Made by a program: the position numbers and the translations under genes. Below the pieces are notes generated by a model. That model did no database searches. It had not been told where the DNA came from and worked only from the letters and a program-made list of their open reading frames with translations. This document shows positions 55,366 to 64,000 of a stretch of 64,000 bases of DNA, one piece after another (positions within the stretch are counted from its first letter, which is position 1; each line of letters starts with the position of its first letter). Source of the stretch: an uncultured Bacteroidota bacterium (lineage in GTDB: Bacteria > Bacteroidota > Bacteroidia > Flavobacteriales > Flavobacteriaceae); the NCBI GenBank assembly GCA_903838055.1, contig CAILWV010000021.1:1-64000 (forward strand), in the 5' to 3' direction.

Positions 55366-56049
55366 TTATCTATTGTTTTCTATATCCTCTGCTGCTTTGG
55401 TAACTATTTGTTTGTCTTTAGGTAACAAACCTTGTGAAAGAATAAAAACACCCGAAATTATCAAAACAACACTTATGAATTTCTTAATAAGTAAAATGTT
55501 TTTTGGATTTAATTTATTTCGTAATTGTTTAGCAGCAAGTATTTTAAAAATATCTGTAATAAAGTAGGTTAACACCATTGTTGCTAAAAAAGTAAACATA
55601 CGGGTTGGATCTAATTTTAATCTTGGTCCAATAGTGATTAATATTAACAACCAATATCCTAGTACACCTACATTAATAAAATTTAAGAAAAAACCCTTAA
55701 TAAATAATGAAAAATAGTTGTTTTTAGCTAATTCAGCTGGGTCTTCTTCATCAATATTTTTCTCCGCTTTTTTATTTTTTATTAGTGATATTATACCATA
55801 AGTTAACATAACTAATCCACCAAAAATAAATAAAGCAGGATCATCATTTATTGTTTGAATTAATCTATAACTACTAAAATAGGCAATTAAAATAAAGATA
55901 ATATCTGCAAAAACTACACCTAAATCAAATACCATTGCTGCTTTAAATCCTTTAACTACACTAGTTTCTAGTAGTACAAAGAATACAGGTCCAATCATAA
56001 AACTTAAAATAAAACCTGGGATAATAGCAGCAGCAATATCTTCTAACAT
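55366..56049 (-). CDS. LysE family amino-acid exporter-like protein
   Basis: This 227-residue inner-membrane protein has about six hydrophobic helices and the LysE-family start AAIIPGFILSFMIGPVFFVLLETSVVKGFKAAMVFDLGVVFADIIFI. A charged loop sits in the middle (KNKKAEKNIDEEDP, about residues 92-105). LysE proteins export amino acids or related metabolites; the substrate is unknown. The gap to the DUF2807 gene is 64 bases on the same strand, so it may be the last gene of an rnr-DUF2807-lysE unit. Confidence 0.85.
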   Translation of the reverse strand: MLEDIAAAIIPGFILSFMIGPVFFVLLETSVVKGFKAAMVFDLGVVFADIIFILIAYFSSYRLIQTINDDPALFIFGGLVMLTYGIISLIKNKKAEKNIDEEDPAELAKNNYFSLFIKGFFLNFINVGVLGYWLLILITIGPRLKLDPTRMFTFLATMVLTYFITDIFKILAAKQLRNKLNPKNILLIKKFISVVLIISGVFILSQGLLPKDKQIVTKAAEDIENNR

Positions 56050-56113
56050 ATTAATTTTTTAAAGTAAATTATTCTGCAAATTAACATTTATTAATTACAA
56101 ATTAAAATAAAAT

Positions 56114-56779
56114 CTACTTTGCTTCTTTAATTGTACCTCCAGCAACTATTTTTTGGTTAATTTGTTTTGGTTTCCCATAAATAATAATTTCTCCACCTGC
56201 ACGAACTTTAGCATCTACTAATTCAGTTGCAAAAATATCTGACTCTCCACCAGCATTTACTGTAATTTCAGTTTGATTTGTAGTTAAATTTTCTGCTTTA
56301 TAAATTCCTCCAGAATTTACTAATACCTCTTGGTTTTTAGCAGTTCCCGAAAGTTGAATTATTGATCCGTTAGCTACTCTTGCTTTTAATTTGTCTACCT
56401 GAAGATTTATTTTTATTTCAGATCCTTCTTTTACTTTAATGTCAAATGAAGTTGAAATAATTAGAGCTTCACATGCTATTCTTGAACCTTCATTAGCTTC
56501 AACTGCATCAATTTTATTATAATATACCGTTGCCGAAACATTATCTCCATCTAATAATCTTGTTAATGGCATTCTGATTTTTAATTCACCATTATTATTT
56601 ACAATTTCTACATCTTCTGAACCACTTCCTGTAAGAATTACCTTATTTTCTTTGCCAGGTATTAAGTTTACATCTATTTGATCAAAAGCGGTTACTTTAT
56701 TAAAATCTCCTACTTTTTTCTCTATTTGAGAAAATGCTATAGAACTGATTAATAACAAACTATAAACTATTTTTTTCAT
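56114..56779 (-). CDS. DUF2807 (GIN domain) secreted protein
   Basis: This 221-residue protein has a signal peptide (MKKIVYSLLLISSIAFSQ). The putative auto-transporter adhesin head GIN domain follows (DUF2807; KVGDFNKVTAFDQIDVNLIPGKENKVILTGSG..., repeats of GSRIACEA, GSEIKINL, GGIYKAEN, GGESDIFA), a beta-helix-like fold. Its function is unknown. It lies 26 bases after rnr, so it is probably co-transcribed. Confidence 0.87.
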   Translation of the reverse strand: MKKIVYSLLLISSIAFSQIEKKVGDFNKVTAFDQIDVNLIPGKENKVILTGSGSEDVEIVNNNGELKIRMPLTRLLDGDNVSATVYYNKIDAVEANEGSRIACEALIISTSFDIKVKEGSEIKINLQVDKLKARVANGSIIQLSGTAKNQEVLVNSGGIYKAENLTTNQTEITVNAGGESDIFATELVDAKVRAGGEIIIYGKPKQINQKIVAGGTIKEAK

Positions 56780-56805
56780 AATTATCTATTATTACTATTT
56801 AACTT

Positions 56806-58986
56806 TTACTCGTTTTTTCTTAAAAAAGTAAAATCTAATTGTTTTTTAACTAAATCTGCATTCTTTACTTTAACGTAAACTTCATCTCCTAATTGTAATA
56901 ATTGTTTAGAAATTTCTCCAACTAATGCATATTGTTTTTCATCAAAAGTGTAATAATCATCTTTAATTTCACGAATTCTGCACATACCTTCACATTTATT
57001 TTCTACAATTTCTACATATATTCCCCATTCAGTAACCCCAGAAATAACTCCTAAGAACTCTTGATCTTTGTGATCTTGCATATATTTAATTTGCATGTAC
57101 TTTATAGAATCACGTTCTGCATTAGTTGCTAAACTTTCCATATTAGAAGAATGTTCACATTTTTCTTCATAAACTTCCGCATCAGCGCTTTTTCCTCCAT
57201 CTAAATAAAACTGAAGTAATCTATGTACCATAACATCTGGATAACGTCTTATTGGTGAGGTAAAATGGCTATAGTAATCAAAAGCTAAACCGTAGTGACC
57301 TATATTTTCTGTAGAATATTTAGCTTTACTCATCGTTCTAATTGCTAACGTATCAATAAGATTTTGCTCTTTAGTTCCATTAACGTCTGACATTAATTGA
57401 TTTAACGATTTAGAAATATCTTTTTTATCTCGTAAATCAATTTTATAACCAAATTTAGAAATCAATGCCTGCATAGCAAATAACTTATCTTCATTAGGCT
57501 CATCGTGAATTCTATATATAAATGTTTTCTTTTGTTTTCCTATGTATTCTGCTACCTTTCTATTAGCTAAAAGCATGAATTCTTCTATTAAATGATTGGC
57601 ATCTTTAGAAACTTTAAAGTAAACACCTTCGGGTTCACCGTTTTCATCTAAATTGAATTTTACTTCTACTTTATCAAATGATATTGCGCCATTATTCATT
57701 CTATTTTTGCGAAGAATTTTTGCTAATTCATCTAATTTTAAAGTAGCTTCAGTAATAGCATCTGAAGCAGTAAAATCAGATCCTGTTAACGAAATTTCGG
57801 CTGGAATTTTATTAGATTTAGTTTCTATAATAACTTGTGCTTCTTCATATGAAAATCGTTGATCGGAATTAATAACAGTTCTTCCAAACCATTGGTTTAA
57901 TACTGTTGCTTTATTATCGATTTCGAAGATTGCTGAAAACGTATACTTTTCTTCATTTGGACGAAGTGAACAAGCAAAATTAGATAAAACTTCAGGTAAC
58001 ATCGGCACTACTCTATCTACTAAATAAACTGAAGTTCCTCTATTATAAGCTTCATCATCTAAGATTGTACCCTCTTGTAAATAATGTGAAACATCTGCAA
58101 TATGAATTCCAATTTCATAATTTTCATTATCTAATTTTTTAAAAGATAATGCATCATCAAAATCTTTAGCATCTTTAGGATCAATTGTATAAGTCAACGT
58201 ATCGCGCATATCGCGGCGTTTTGCTATTTCTTCTGGATGAATAGAAGTATCTATTTTTTGTGCAAATACTTCAACATCAACAGGAAAATCATAAGGTAAA
58301 CCATATTCAGCAAGAATAGCATGAATTTCAGTATCGTGTTCACCTGGTTTACCTAAAACTTTTAAAACGGTTCCAAATGGAGAATCTGCTTTTTTAGGCC
58401 AATCTTCAATTTTAACAACAACTACATCTCCTTGCTCAGCGCCGTTGTATTTATCTTTAGATATAAAAATATCAGTATACATTTTAGCATTGGCTGTTGA
58501 TACAAAAGCAAAGTTCTTTTGAATATCTATAACACCAACAAATTCGGTTTTTGCCCGTTCTAAAATTTCTATTACTTCCCCTTCTGGTTTTTTTCCTCGT
58601 CTTCTATTATAAACATAAACCTTAACTTTATCTTTATCTAAAGCGTGATTTAAATTATTTGTAGGTATAAAAACATCAGATTCAAATTCAGAACAAATAA
58701 AATATGCAGTTCGTCTTGAAGTCATATCAATTGTTCCTTCATAATAATCTTGACTTATAGCTTTCACCAAATAACTTCCAGGATCACTTTCAATAATCAC
58801 TTTTTGAGCAGCAAGAATTTTTAAATCTTTTATTATTTCGTTTCTACTTTTGGTATCATTTAATTCAAGAATAGCACATATTTGCTTATAATTGAATGGT
58901 TTATTTGCATTTTGTGATAGTATTTTTAAAATCTTTTCAGAGAATGTTTTCTCTTTTTTTCCAAACTTTTTTGGGAATTTACTCAT
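56806..58986 (-). CDS. rnr: Ribonuclease R
   Basis: RNase R is a 3'-5' exoribonuclease for structured RNA. This 726-residue protein has an N-terminal HTH-like part (about 15-70) and cold-shock domains (about 75-225). The RNB catalytic domain (about 255-600) has TIDPKDAKDFDDALSF carrying the metal-binding Asp residues, IADVSHYL and HYGLAFDYYSHFTSPIRRYPDVMVHRLL. A C-terminal S1 domain follows (about 640-722). Length is normal. It is divergent from rpiB across the 0.84-kb AT-rich region. Confidence 0.97.
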   Translation of the reverse strand: MSKFPKKFGKKEKTFSEKILKILSQNANKPFNYKQICAILELNDTKSRNEIIKDLKILAAQKVIIESDPGSYLVKAISQDYYEGTIDMTSRRTAYFICSEFESDVFIPTNNLNHALDKDKVKVYVYNRRRGKKPEGEVIEILERAKTEFVGVIDIQKNFAFVSTANAKMYTDIFISKDKYNGAEQGDVVVVKIEDWPKKADSPFGTVLKVLGKPGEHDTEIHAILAEYGLPYDFPVDVEVFAQKIDTSIHPEEIAKRRDMRDTLTYTIDPKDAKDFDDALSFKKLDNENYEIGIHIADVSHYLQEGTILDDEAYNRGTSVYLVDRVVPMLPEVLSNFACSLRPNEEKYTFSAIFEIDNKATVLNQWFGRTVINSDQRFSYEEAQVIIETKSNKIPAEISLTGSDFTASDAITEATLKLDELAKILRKNRMNNGAISFDKVEVKFNLDENGEPEGVYFKVSKDANHLIEEFMLLANRKVAEYIGKQKKTFIYRIHDEPNEDKLFAMQALISKFGYKIDLRDKKDISKSLNQLMSDVNGTKEQNLIDTLAIRTMSKAKYSTENIGHYGLAFDYYSHFTSPIRRYPDVMVHRLLQFYLDGGKSADAEVYEEKCEHSSNMESLATNAERDSIKYMQIKYMQDHKDQEFLGVISGVTEWGIYVEIVENKCEGMCRIREIKDDYYTFDEKQYALVGEISKQLLQLGDEVYVKVKNADLVKKQLDFTFLRKNE

Positions 58987-59827
58987 AATCTTTTTATAAT
59001 AAAGTTTAAAATTACGAAGAAGTATTAATATTAAAGTAGTAAGTAATGAGATTTATAGAAAATATAACTTTTTAATAAAAATAAGGAAGAAGAATACTTT
59101 AAAAAGTTTAGTTTAAATTTGAATAAGTTTATAAAACTAAAATTAAATACAAGATTAACTTTTATTAAAGTAAAAATTAAAAATCAGAATAGTTTTCAAC
59201 ATATATTAAAAACAATAAAAAGAAAATTTAAATTTAAATTAATTTATGATGGTTATTATAGCGTGTTAATTTGTACAATAACTTTATTTTAATTTTCTGA
59301 ATTTTATAGTTTTTATTATTTATACCCGTTTATTAACATAGTTTAAGCTTTAAAAAACGTTTGTTTTAGCGCAAAAATAAAAAGTAATAAACAGTTGTTG
59401 ATAAGTTAAAAATAGTGTTTTTTGTAAATAACTTTTATTGTTGATTTGTGTTAAAAAAGTGCTTTTAACTATGGATAACTTTTAAATAAAAAAACCAAAC
59501 TAAATTTGATTTTCTCAATTCACATTTGGATTACAATTTTTACTAATACAAACATAAAAAACTTCTTATTTTATATATTAACTTATCAACAAACGCTGTT
59601 AATTTAAAGTTAACTGAATATCAACTAATTGTAAACCGTTATTAACATTATATTTTTTTAACATTTTATATAATTATAATGTAATAATTTTCAGATAGTT
59701 GTAAAAATAATCTATTCACATTAAAACCTTATATAAAGAAAATCAGTAAGTTATATTTTTACTAAAATGAAATCCATTTACTAATAAGTTTGATTAAATT
59801 TGTTTCGAAAACTTGAACTATAAAACT
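58987..59827. other. Candidate chromosomal replication origin (oriC)
   Basis: This 841-base gene-free and extremely AT-rich region separates divergent rnr and rpiB. DnaA-box-like 9-mers are at 59396-59404 (minus, TTATCAACA), 59470-59478 (minus, TTATCCATA) and 59583-59591 (plus, TTATCAACA). Weaker ones are at 59330-59338 and 59639-59647 (TTATTAACA) and 59423-59431. AT tracts at 59567-59580 and 59646-59690 could serve as an unwinding element. No protein-coding frame or RNA gene could be supported. The origin call is inference. Confidence 0.55.
59795..59802 (+). promoter_or_regulatory. Candidate -7 box for rpiB
   Basis: TAAATTTG (TAnnTTTG), ending 25 bases before the rpiB ATG. Confidence 0.5.
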
Positions 59828-60259
59828 ATGAAAATCTCCATCGGAAACGACCACGCAGGACCAGATTATAAAAAAGCAATTGTTGCATTTTTAACTTCTA
59901 AAGGGCATGAAATTATCAATCACGGAACGGATACTGAAGAAAGTGTAGATTATCCAGATTTTGCACATCCGGTTGCCACAGATGTTGAATCAGGAACTGC
60001 CGATTTAGGAATTGTTATTTGTGGATCTGGAAATGGAATTGCCATGACAGCCAACAAACACCAAGGTATTAGAGCAGCACTTTGTTGGACCAAAGAAATT
60101 TCGGCGCTAGCGCGCCAACACAATAATGCAAATGTAGTTAGTATTCCTGCACGTTTTACGTCTATACCTCAAGCAGTAGAAATTGTTTCTACTTTTATAA
60201 ATACAGATTTTGAAGGAGGAAGACACGCGACAAGAGTAGATAAAATTTCTTGCCGTTAA
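59828..60259 (+). CDS. rpiB: Ribose 5-phosphate isomerase B
   Basis: RpiB interconverts ribose-5-phosphate and ribulose-5-phosphate in the pentose phosphate pathway. This 143-residue protein starts MKISIGNDHAGPDYK and has INHGTDTEESVDYPDFA, the active-site VICGSGNGIAMTANK and LCWTKEISALARQHNNANVVSIPAR. Length is normal. An in-frame TTG at 59813 is less likely than ATG 59828. Its stop overlaps the next gene (TAATG). Confidence 0.96.
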   Translation: MKISIGNDHAGPDYKKAIVAFLTSKGHEIINHGTDTEESVDYPDFAHPVATDVESGTADLGIVICGSGNGIAMTANKHQGIRAALCWTKEISALARQHNNANVVSIPARFTSIPQAVEIVSTFINTDFEGGRHATRVDKISCR

Positions 60260-61158
60260 TGGGACACGATCATTCAAACCACCAAGTGCAAGGTAAAAAT
60301 TTGATATATTCTATATTACTAAATTTACTAATAACCGTAGCGCAAATTATTGGTGGAATAGCCTCTGGAAGTTTAGCTTTATTATCGGATGCACTTCATA
60401 ATTTTTCAGACGTTCTTTCTTTAGGATTTAGCCTTATCGCTCATAAATTATCTAGAAAAAAAGCCACTGAAGACCATACTTTTGGATACAAAAGAGCCGA
60501 GTTAATAGCTGCTTTTGTAAATGCATCGACCTTAATAATAGTCGCCTTTATATTGATTTATGGCGCAACGGATCGCTTTTTTCATCCAAAATCAATTGAA
60601 TCTAATCTTGTAATTTGGCTTTCTCTTTTAGGAATTGTAGTTAACGGTGGTTCGGTTTTATTATTACAAAAAGATGCCGAGATTAATCTAAATATGAAGT
60701 CGGCCTACTTGCATTTATTAACCGATATGATGGCATCAGTAGCGGTTTTAGTGGGAGGTTTATTAATGAAATATTTTGGTTGGTTTTGGGTAGATGGTGT
60801 TATGACCATTCTTATTGCACTATATTTAATAGTAGTTGGAATAGATTTATTAAAAACATCCACCAAGATGTTAATGCTATTCACACCGGATGAAATTGAT
60901 ATTAAAGAAATTGTAGTAGAAGTTAAAAAAATTCCCGGAGCCGGAATTTTACACCACATTCATGTTTGGTATTTAAATGAAGATGAATTGCATCTTGAAG
61001 CACATTTAGATTGTTCAGAAGACATTAAACTCAGTGAATTTAATGAAATTTCATATAAAATAGAACAATTATTATTAGAGAAATTCCATATCAATCACAT
61101 AAACATTCAACCTGAATACAAGAAAGAAGACCCTAAAGATATTATTGTTCAGGATTAA
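60259..61158 (+). CDS. CDF family metal cation efflux transporter
   Basis: This 299-residue inner-membrane transporter of the cation diffusion facilitator family starts with a His-rich segment (MGHDHSNHQ). Six helices include LSDALHNFSDVLSLG and YLHLLTDMMASVAVL, which carry the HxxxD metal sites of Zn2+/Cd2+ exporters, and DHTFGYKR. A cytosolic C-terminal domain (about 205-299) has ILHHIHVWYLNEDELHLEAHLDC. It is most likely a zinc exporter. The ATG at 60259 overlaps the rpiB stop, so the two genes are coupled. Confidence 0.94.
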   Translation: MGHDHSNHQVQGKNLIYSILLNLLITVAQIIGGIASGSLALLSDALHNFSDVLSLGFSLIAHKLSRKKATEDHTFGYKRAELIAAFVNASTLIIVAFILIYGATDRFFHPKSIESNLVIWLSLLGIVVNGGSVLLLQKDAEINLNMKSAYLHLLTDMMASVAVLVGGLLMKYFGWFWVDGVMTILIALYLIVVGIDLLKTSTKMLMLFTPDEIDIKEIVVEVKKIPGAGILHHIHVWYLNEDELHLEAHLDCSEDIKLSEFNEISYKIEQLLLEKFHINHINIQPEYKKEDPKDIIVQD

Positions 61159-61187
61159 ATATTATTAAAATCAGTACTTAGACAATT

Positions 61188-61208
61188 ATGTCGTAAACAT
61201 GTCGTAAA
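61188..61208 (+). repeat. Two direct repeats upstream of the XRE regulator
   Basis: ATGTCGTAAA occurs at 61188-61197 and 61199-61208, an 11-base period close to one helical turn. It lies about 60 bases before the regulator start and upstream of its -7 box, so it may be an operator. Confidence 0.55.
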
Positions 61209-61239
61209 AAAACCGCAATACAAAACAGTTAACCGCATC

Positions 61240-61247
61240 TAATTTTG
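61240..61247 (+). promoter_or_regulatory. Candidate -7 box for the XRE regulator
   Basis: TAATTTTG (TAnnTTTG), ending 22 bases before the start codon at 61270. Confidence 0.45.
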
Positions 61248-61269
61248 AAGAAATTTTAATAATCAAATT

Positions 61270-61833
61270 ATGGAAACTATCGGAACAAAAATTTCAAAAA
61301 TTAGAAAACAAAAAGGTATGTCACAAGAAGAACTTTCAGACCTGGCTAAAATTAATTTAAGAACCTTACAAAGAATAGAAAAAGACGAAAACGAGCCAAG
61401 AGGAAATACATTAAAATTAATTTGCGACGCTTTAAAAACTCCAATTGAAAATCTTGTTGAATATGGTAAAAAGGAAGACAATAGCTACTTAATTCTCCTT
61501 CATTTATCCATAATTTCTGTTATTATTATTCCTTTGGGTAATATAGTTTTTCCTCTTATATTGTGGTTAAATAAAAGAGAGACTATTACGGAAGTTAATA
61601 ATCAAGGAAAAAACATTTTAAATTTTCAAATACTATTTTCTTTAATAAATAATCTAATTTTAATAATAGGTCTTTATGGTAAAATATCCCATTCTTATTA
61701 TATCCCTTATTTAATACCAAGCTACGTATTATTATTAGTTTTCAATTCTTTATATTCTGTTTATATTGCGTTCAGAATTAATAAAAAAGTGATTATTAAT
61801 TATTATCCTAATCCCATAAAATTTTTGAATTAA
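61270..61833 (+). CDS. XRE-type HTH protein with C-terminal membrane domain
   Basis: This 187-residue protein has an N-terminal HTH_3/XRE domain (about residues 4-62; ISKIRKQKGMSQEELSDLAKINLRTLQRIEKDENEPRG). Three to four membrane segments follow (about 75-97, 115-135, 143-165), resembling DUF4870-type fusions. It is a membrane-tethered transcription factor; its target is unknown, and direct repeats in its own leader hint at autoregulation. It is six bases upstream of tex. Confidence 0.85.
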   Translation: METIGTKISKIRKQKGMSQEELSDLAKINLRTLQRIEKDENEPRGNTLKLICDALKTPIENLVEYGKKEDNSYLILLHLSIISVIIIPLGNIVFPLILWLNKRETITEVNNQGKNILNFQILFSLINNLILIIGLYGKISHSYYIPYLIPSYVLLLVFNSLYSVYIAFRINKKVIINYYPNPIKFLN

Positions 61834-61839
61834 AGCAAA

Positions 61840-63966
61840 ATGACCAACATACAATTTATACAAACCCAAGTAAATACTACACCAAAAAATATTGAAGCAA
61901 CAATAAAATTGCTTGATGAAGATTGTACCGTTCCGTTTATTTCTAGATACCGCAAAGACCAAACAGGTAATTTAGATGAAGTTCAAATTGAAAATATTGC
62001 CAAACTTTCTAAACAATTTGCCGAAATAGAAAAACGCAAAGAAAGCATTCTTAAAACTATAGAAGAACAAGGGCAACTATCTCCAGAATTAAAATCAAAA
62101 ATTGAAAAAAGTTTTGATTTACAAGAAATTGAAGATTTGTATTTGCCCTATAAAAAGAAGAAAAAAACTCGTGCCGACGTAGCTCGAGAAAATGGGTTGG
62201 AGCCTTTAGCTAAATTAATTTTATCTCAAAAAAATGATGATGTAGATTTCTTAGCAACCCAATATATAAATAAAAACATTAACAATGAAGATGAAGCCCT
62301 ACAAGGCGCTAGAGATATTGTTGCCGAATGGATTAATGAGAATATTGCTGTTCGTCAAAGTCTGCGACGTTTGTATACGAGAAAAGCAATTATAGAAGTT
62401 AAAGTTGTAAAAAAGAAAGCTGAAGAGGAAGCAGCTCAAAAATTTTCTCAATATTTTGATTGGGCTGAACCTTTAGCCAAAGCTCCTTCCCATAGATTAT
62501 TAGCAATGCTTCGAGCAGAAAACGAAGGATTTGTAAAGGTTAAAATCGAAATAGATCTTGAGGAAACCTATGATTTAATTGACGGAATTATTATTAAAAA
62601 CACCAATAGTCCATCTATTTCACAAGTGCAACTTGCCATTGAAGATAGCTATAAACGTTTATTGCATCCGGCTATTTCAAACGAAACGCTACAAGAAGCC
62701 AAAACCAAAGCCGACGCAAAAGCAATAGATGTATTTGCAGGAAATTTAGGTCAATTATTGTTGGCGCCACCTTTGGGAGAAAAACGAATTTTAGCAATCG
62801 ATCCCGGATTTAGAAGCGGGTGTAAAATAGTTTGCTTAGATGAAAAAGGCGATTTGTTGTACAACGAAACCATCTATCCACACCAGCCACAGAATGAAAC
62901 TTCTATGGCTATGAAGAAAATAAAATCGATGGTAAACGCTTATAACATTGAAGCAATTTCTATCGGAAACGGAACAGCATCAAGAGAAACTGAATTTTTT
63001 ATTAAGAAAATTGCTTTTGACAAACCTGTTCAAGTTTTTGTAGTTTCTGAAGCAGGTGCATCGGTATATTCTGCAAGTAAAATTGCGCGGGATGAATTTC
63101 CTAATTATGACGTCACCGTTAGAGGTTCGGTTTCTATAGGAAGACGTCTTTCAGATCCTTTAGCGGAATTAGTTAAAATTGACGCCAAGTCAATAGGAGT
63201 AGGGCAGTACCAGCACGATGTAGATCAAACGAAACTTAAAGAAGAGCTTGATTCTGTGGTGGTTCGTTGCGTGAATTCGGTGGGAATAAATATTAATACC
63301 GCTAGTAAATCGTTGTTGAGTTATGTAAGTGGAATAGGAGAGAAGACCGCTGAAAATATAGTAGCTTATCGCTCCGAAATAGGTTCGTTTGAAGATCGAA
63401 AACAACTAAAAAAAGTACCCCGTTTAGGTGATAAAGCTTACCAACAAGCAGCAGCATTTATCCGAATTAAAGATGGAAAAAACCCGTTAGATAATTCAGC
63501 CGTGCATCCCGAAGCATATTCTATAGTCGAAAAAATGGCAAAGGATTTAAAAACTTCCGTGAATGATTTGATTGCCAATAAAGAAAAAATAGCTTTAATA
63601 AAACCTGAAAATTACCTAACCGAAACAATCGGAATATTAGGAATAAGAGACATTTTAAAAGAATTAGAAAAACCAGGTTTAGATCCCAGAAAAGCAGCCA
63701 AAGTATTTGAATTTGATCCAAATGTAAAAACTATTAAAGACGTCCGAACCGGAATGATCTTACCTGGAATTGTAAATAACATTACGGCCTTTGGTTGTTT
63801 TGTAGATATTGGAGTTAAAGAAAGCGGATTAGTTCATATTTCGCAACTCAAAGCAGGTTTTGTGTCCGATGTGAATGAAGTAGTGAAATTGCACCAGCAC
63901 GTTCAAGTAAAAGTCGTTGAGGTAGACGAAGAAAGAAAAAGAATTCAGTTGACAATGGTACTTTAA
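61840..63966 (+). CDS. tex: Tex family RNA-binding transcription accessory protein
   Basis: This 708-residue protein has the full Tex layout. The N-terminal helical domain has CTVPFISRYRKDQTGNLDEVQIENI and LYLPYKKKKKTRADVARENGLEPLA. The YqgF/RNase H-like domain (about 325-450) has RILAIDPGFRSGCKIVCLD. The helix-hairpin-helix region (about 490-560) has GIGEKTAENIVAYR and VPRLGDKAYQQAAAFIRI. The C-terminal S1 domain (about 635-706) has GMILPGIVNNITAFGCFVDIGVKESGLVHIS. Length is normal and complete. It is likely co-transcribed with the XRE gene. Confidence 0.97.
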   Translation: MTNIQFIQTQVNTTPKNIEATIKLLDEDCTVPFISRYRKDQTGNLDEVQIENIAKLSKQFAEIEKRKESILKTIEEQGQLSPELKSKIEKSFDLQEIEDLYLPYKKKKKTRADVARENGLEPLAKLILSQKNDDVDFLATQYINKNINNEDEALQGARDIVAEWINENIAVRQSLRRLYTRKAIIEVKVVKKKAEEEAAQKFSQYFDWAEPLAKAPSHRLLAMLRAENEGFVKVKIEIDLEETYDLIDGIIIKNTNSPSISQVQLAIEDSYKRLLHPAISNETLQEAKTKADAKAIDVFAGNLGQLLLAPPLGEKRILAIDPGFRSGCKIVCLDEKGDLLYNETIYPHQPQNETSMAMKKIKSMVNAYNIEAISIGNGTASRETEFFIKKIAFDKPVQVFVVSEAGASVYSASKIARDEFPNYDVTVRGSVSIGRRLSDPLAELVKIDAKSIGVGQYQHDVDQTKLKEELDSVVVRCVNSVGININTASKSLLSYVSGIGEKTAENIVAYRSEIGSFEDRKQLKKVPRLGDKAYQQAAAFIRIKDGKNPLDNSAVHPEAYSIVEKMAKDLKTSVNDLIANKEKIALIKPENYLTETIGILGIRDILKELEKPGLDPRKAAKVFEFDPNVKTIKDVRTGMILPGIVNNITAFGCFVDIGVKESGLVHISQLKAGFVSDVNEVVKLHQHVQVKVVEVDEERKRIQLTMVL

Positions 63967-64000
63967 AAAATTTAAAAAAAGAAAATTCCAAATTCCAAAT

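Overview
This window looks like chromosome of a Flavobacteriaceae member, most likely Flavobacterium or a close relative. The evidence is the very AT-rich composition, the near absence of Shine-Dalgarno sequences, and repeated TAnnTTTG -7 promoter boxes typical of Bacteroidetes. The gene content agrees: a type IX secretion (T9SS) type B sorting domain on a giant adhesin followed by a PorP/SprF-like gene, a SUF iron-sulfur operon, and families such as DUF2480, DUF3078, DUF4837 and DUF4175. Most of the window is conserved housekeeping sequence. No prophage, IS element or CRISPR array was found.

Layout. At 0-11 kb, the start of a PorP/SprF-like gene lies behind a 3,617-residue secreted adhesin built from CUB, fibronectin III, nidogen-like, LTD and PKD-like modules. 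At 11-22 kb come hflX and the SUF Fe-S assembly cluster (sufA-B-C-D and sufS-x-sufE-sufT-DUF2480), split by an opposite-strand serine hydrolase. At 22-32 kb are an MBL-fold hydrolase, a subtilisin-like protease, a small cassette-like insertion with a membrane protein, an M1 metallopeptidase, rnpA, an S41 protease and a tandem pair of double-OmpA-domain proteins. At 32-41 kb are a DUF4837 lipoprotein, a five-LysM lytic transglycosylase, pgk, holB, a DoxX-like gene, a PIF1-like helicase and an OmpH/Skp-like lipoprotein.

At 41-59 kb are a methyltransferase, mnmG, ybeY, a DUF4175 protein, gltX, a slipin, a YtxH/holin/DUF6327 envelope-stress-type trio, glnS, folB, tRNA-Cys with a triplicated 3' end and terminator, a LysE-type transporter, a DUF2807 protein and rnr. 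At 59-64 kb are a gene-free AT-rich region, then rpiB, a CDF metal transporter, an XRE-type membrane regulator and tex.

The most notable signal is chromosomal. Three 16-bp ParB/parS-like palindromes lie within 2.1 kb around mnmG (42.5-44.6 kb). About 15 kb away, the 0.84-kb AT-rich gap between divergent rnr and rpiB carries several DnaA-box-like 9-mers, and gene orientation switches there. I infer that this segment is close to, and may contain, the replication origin (oriC at about 59.0-59.8 kb) with its parS partition cluster. Other unusual items are the tRNA-Cys tail triplication, the inverted-repeat-bounded cassette at 24.86-25.24 kb, a holB start apparently preceded by almost no leader, and the long modular repeats in the adhesin.
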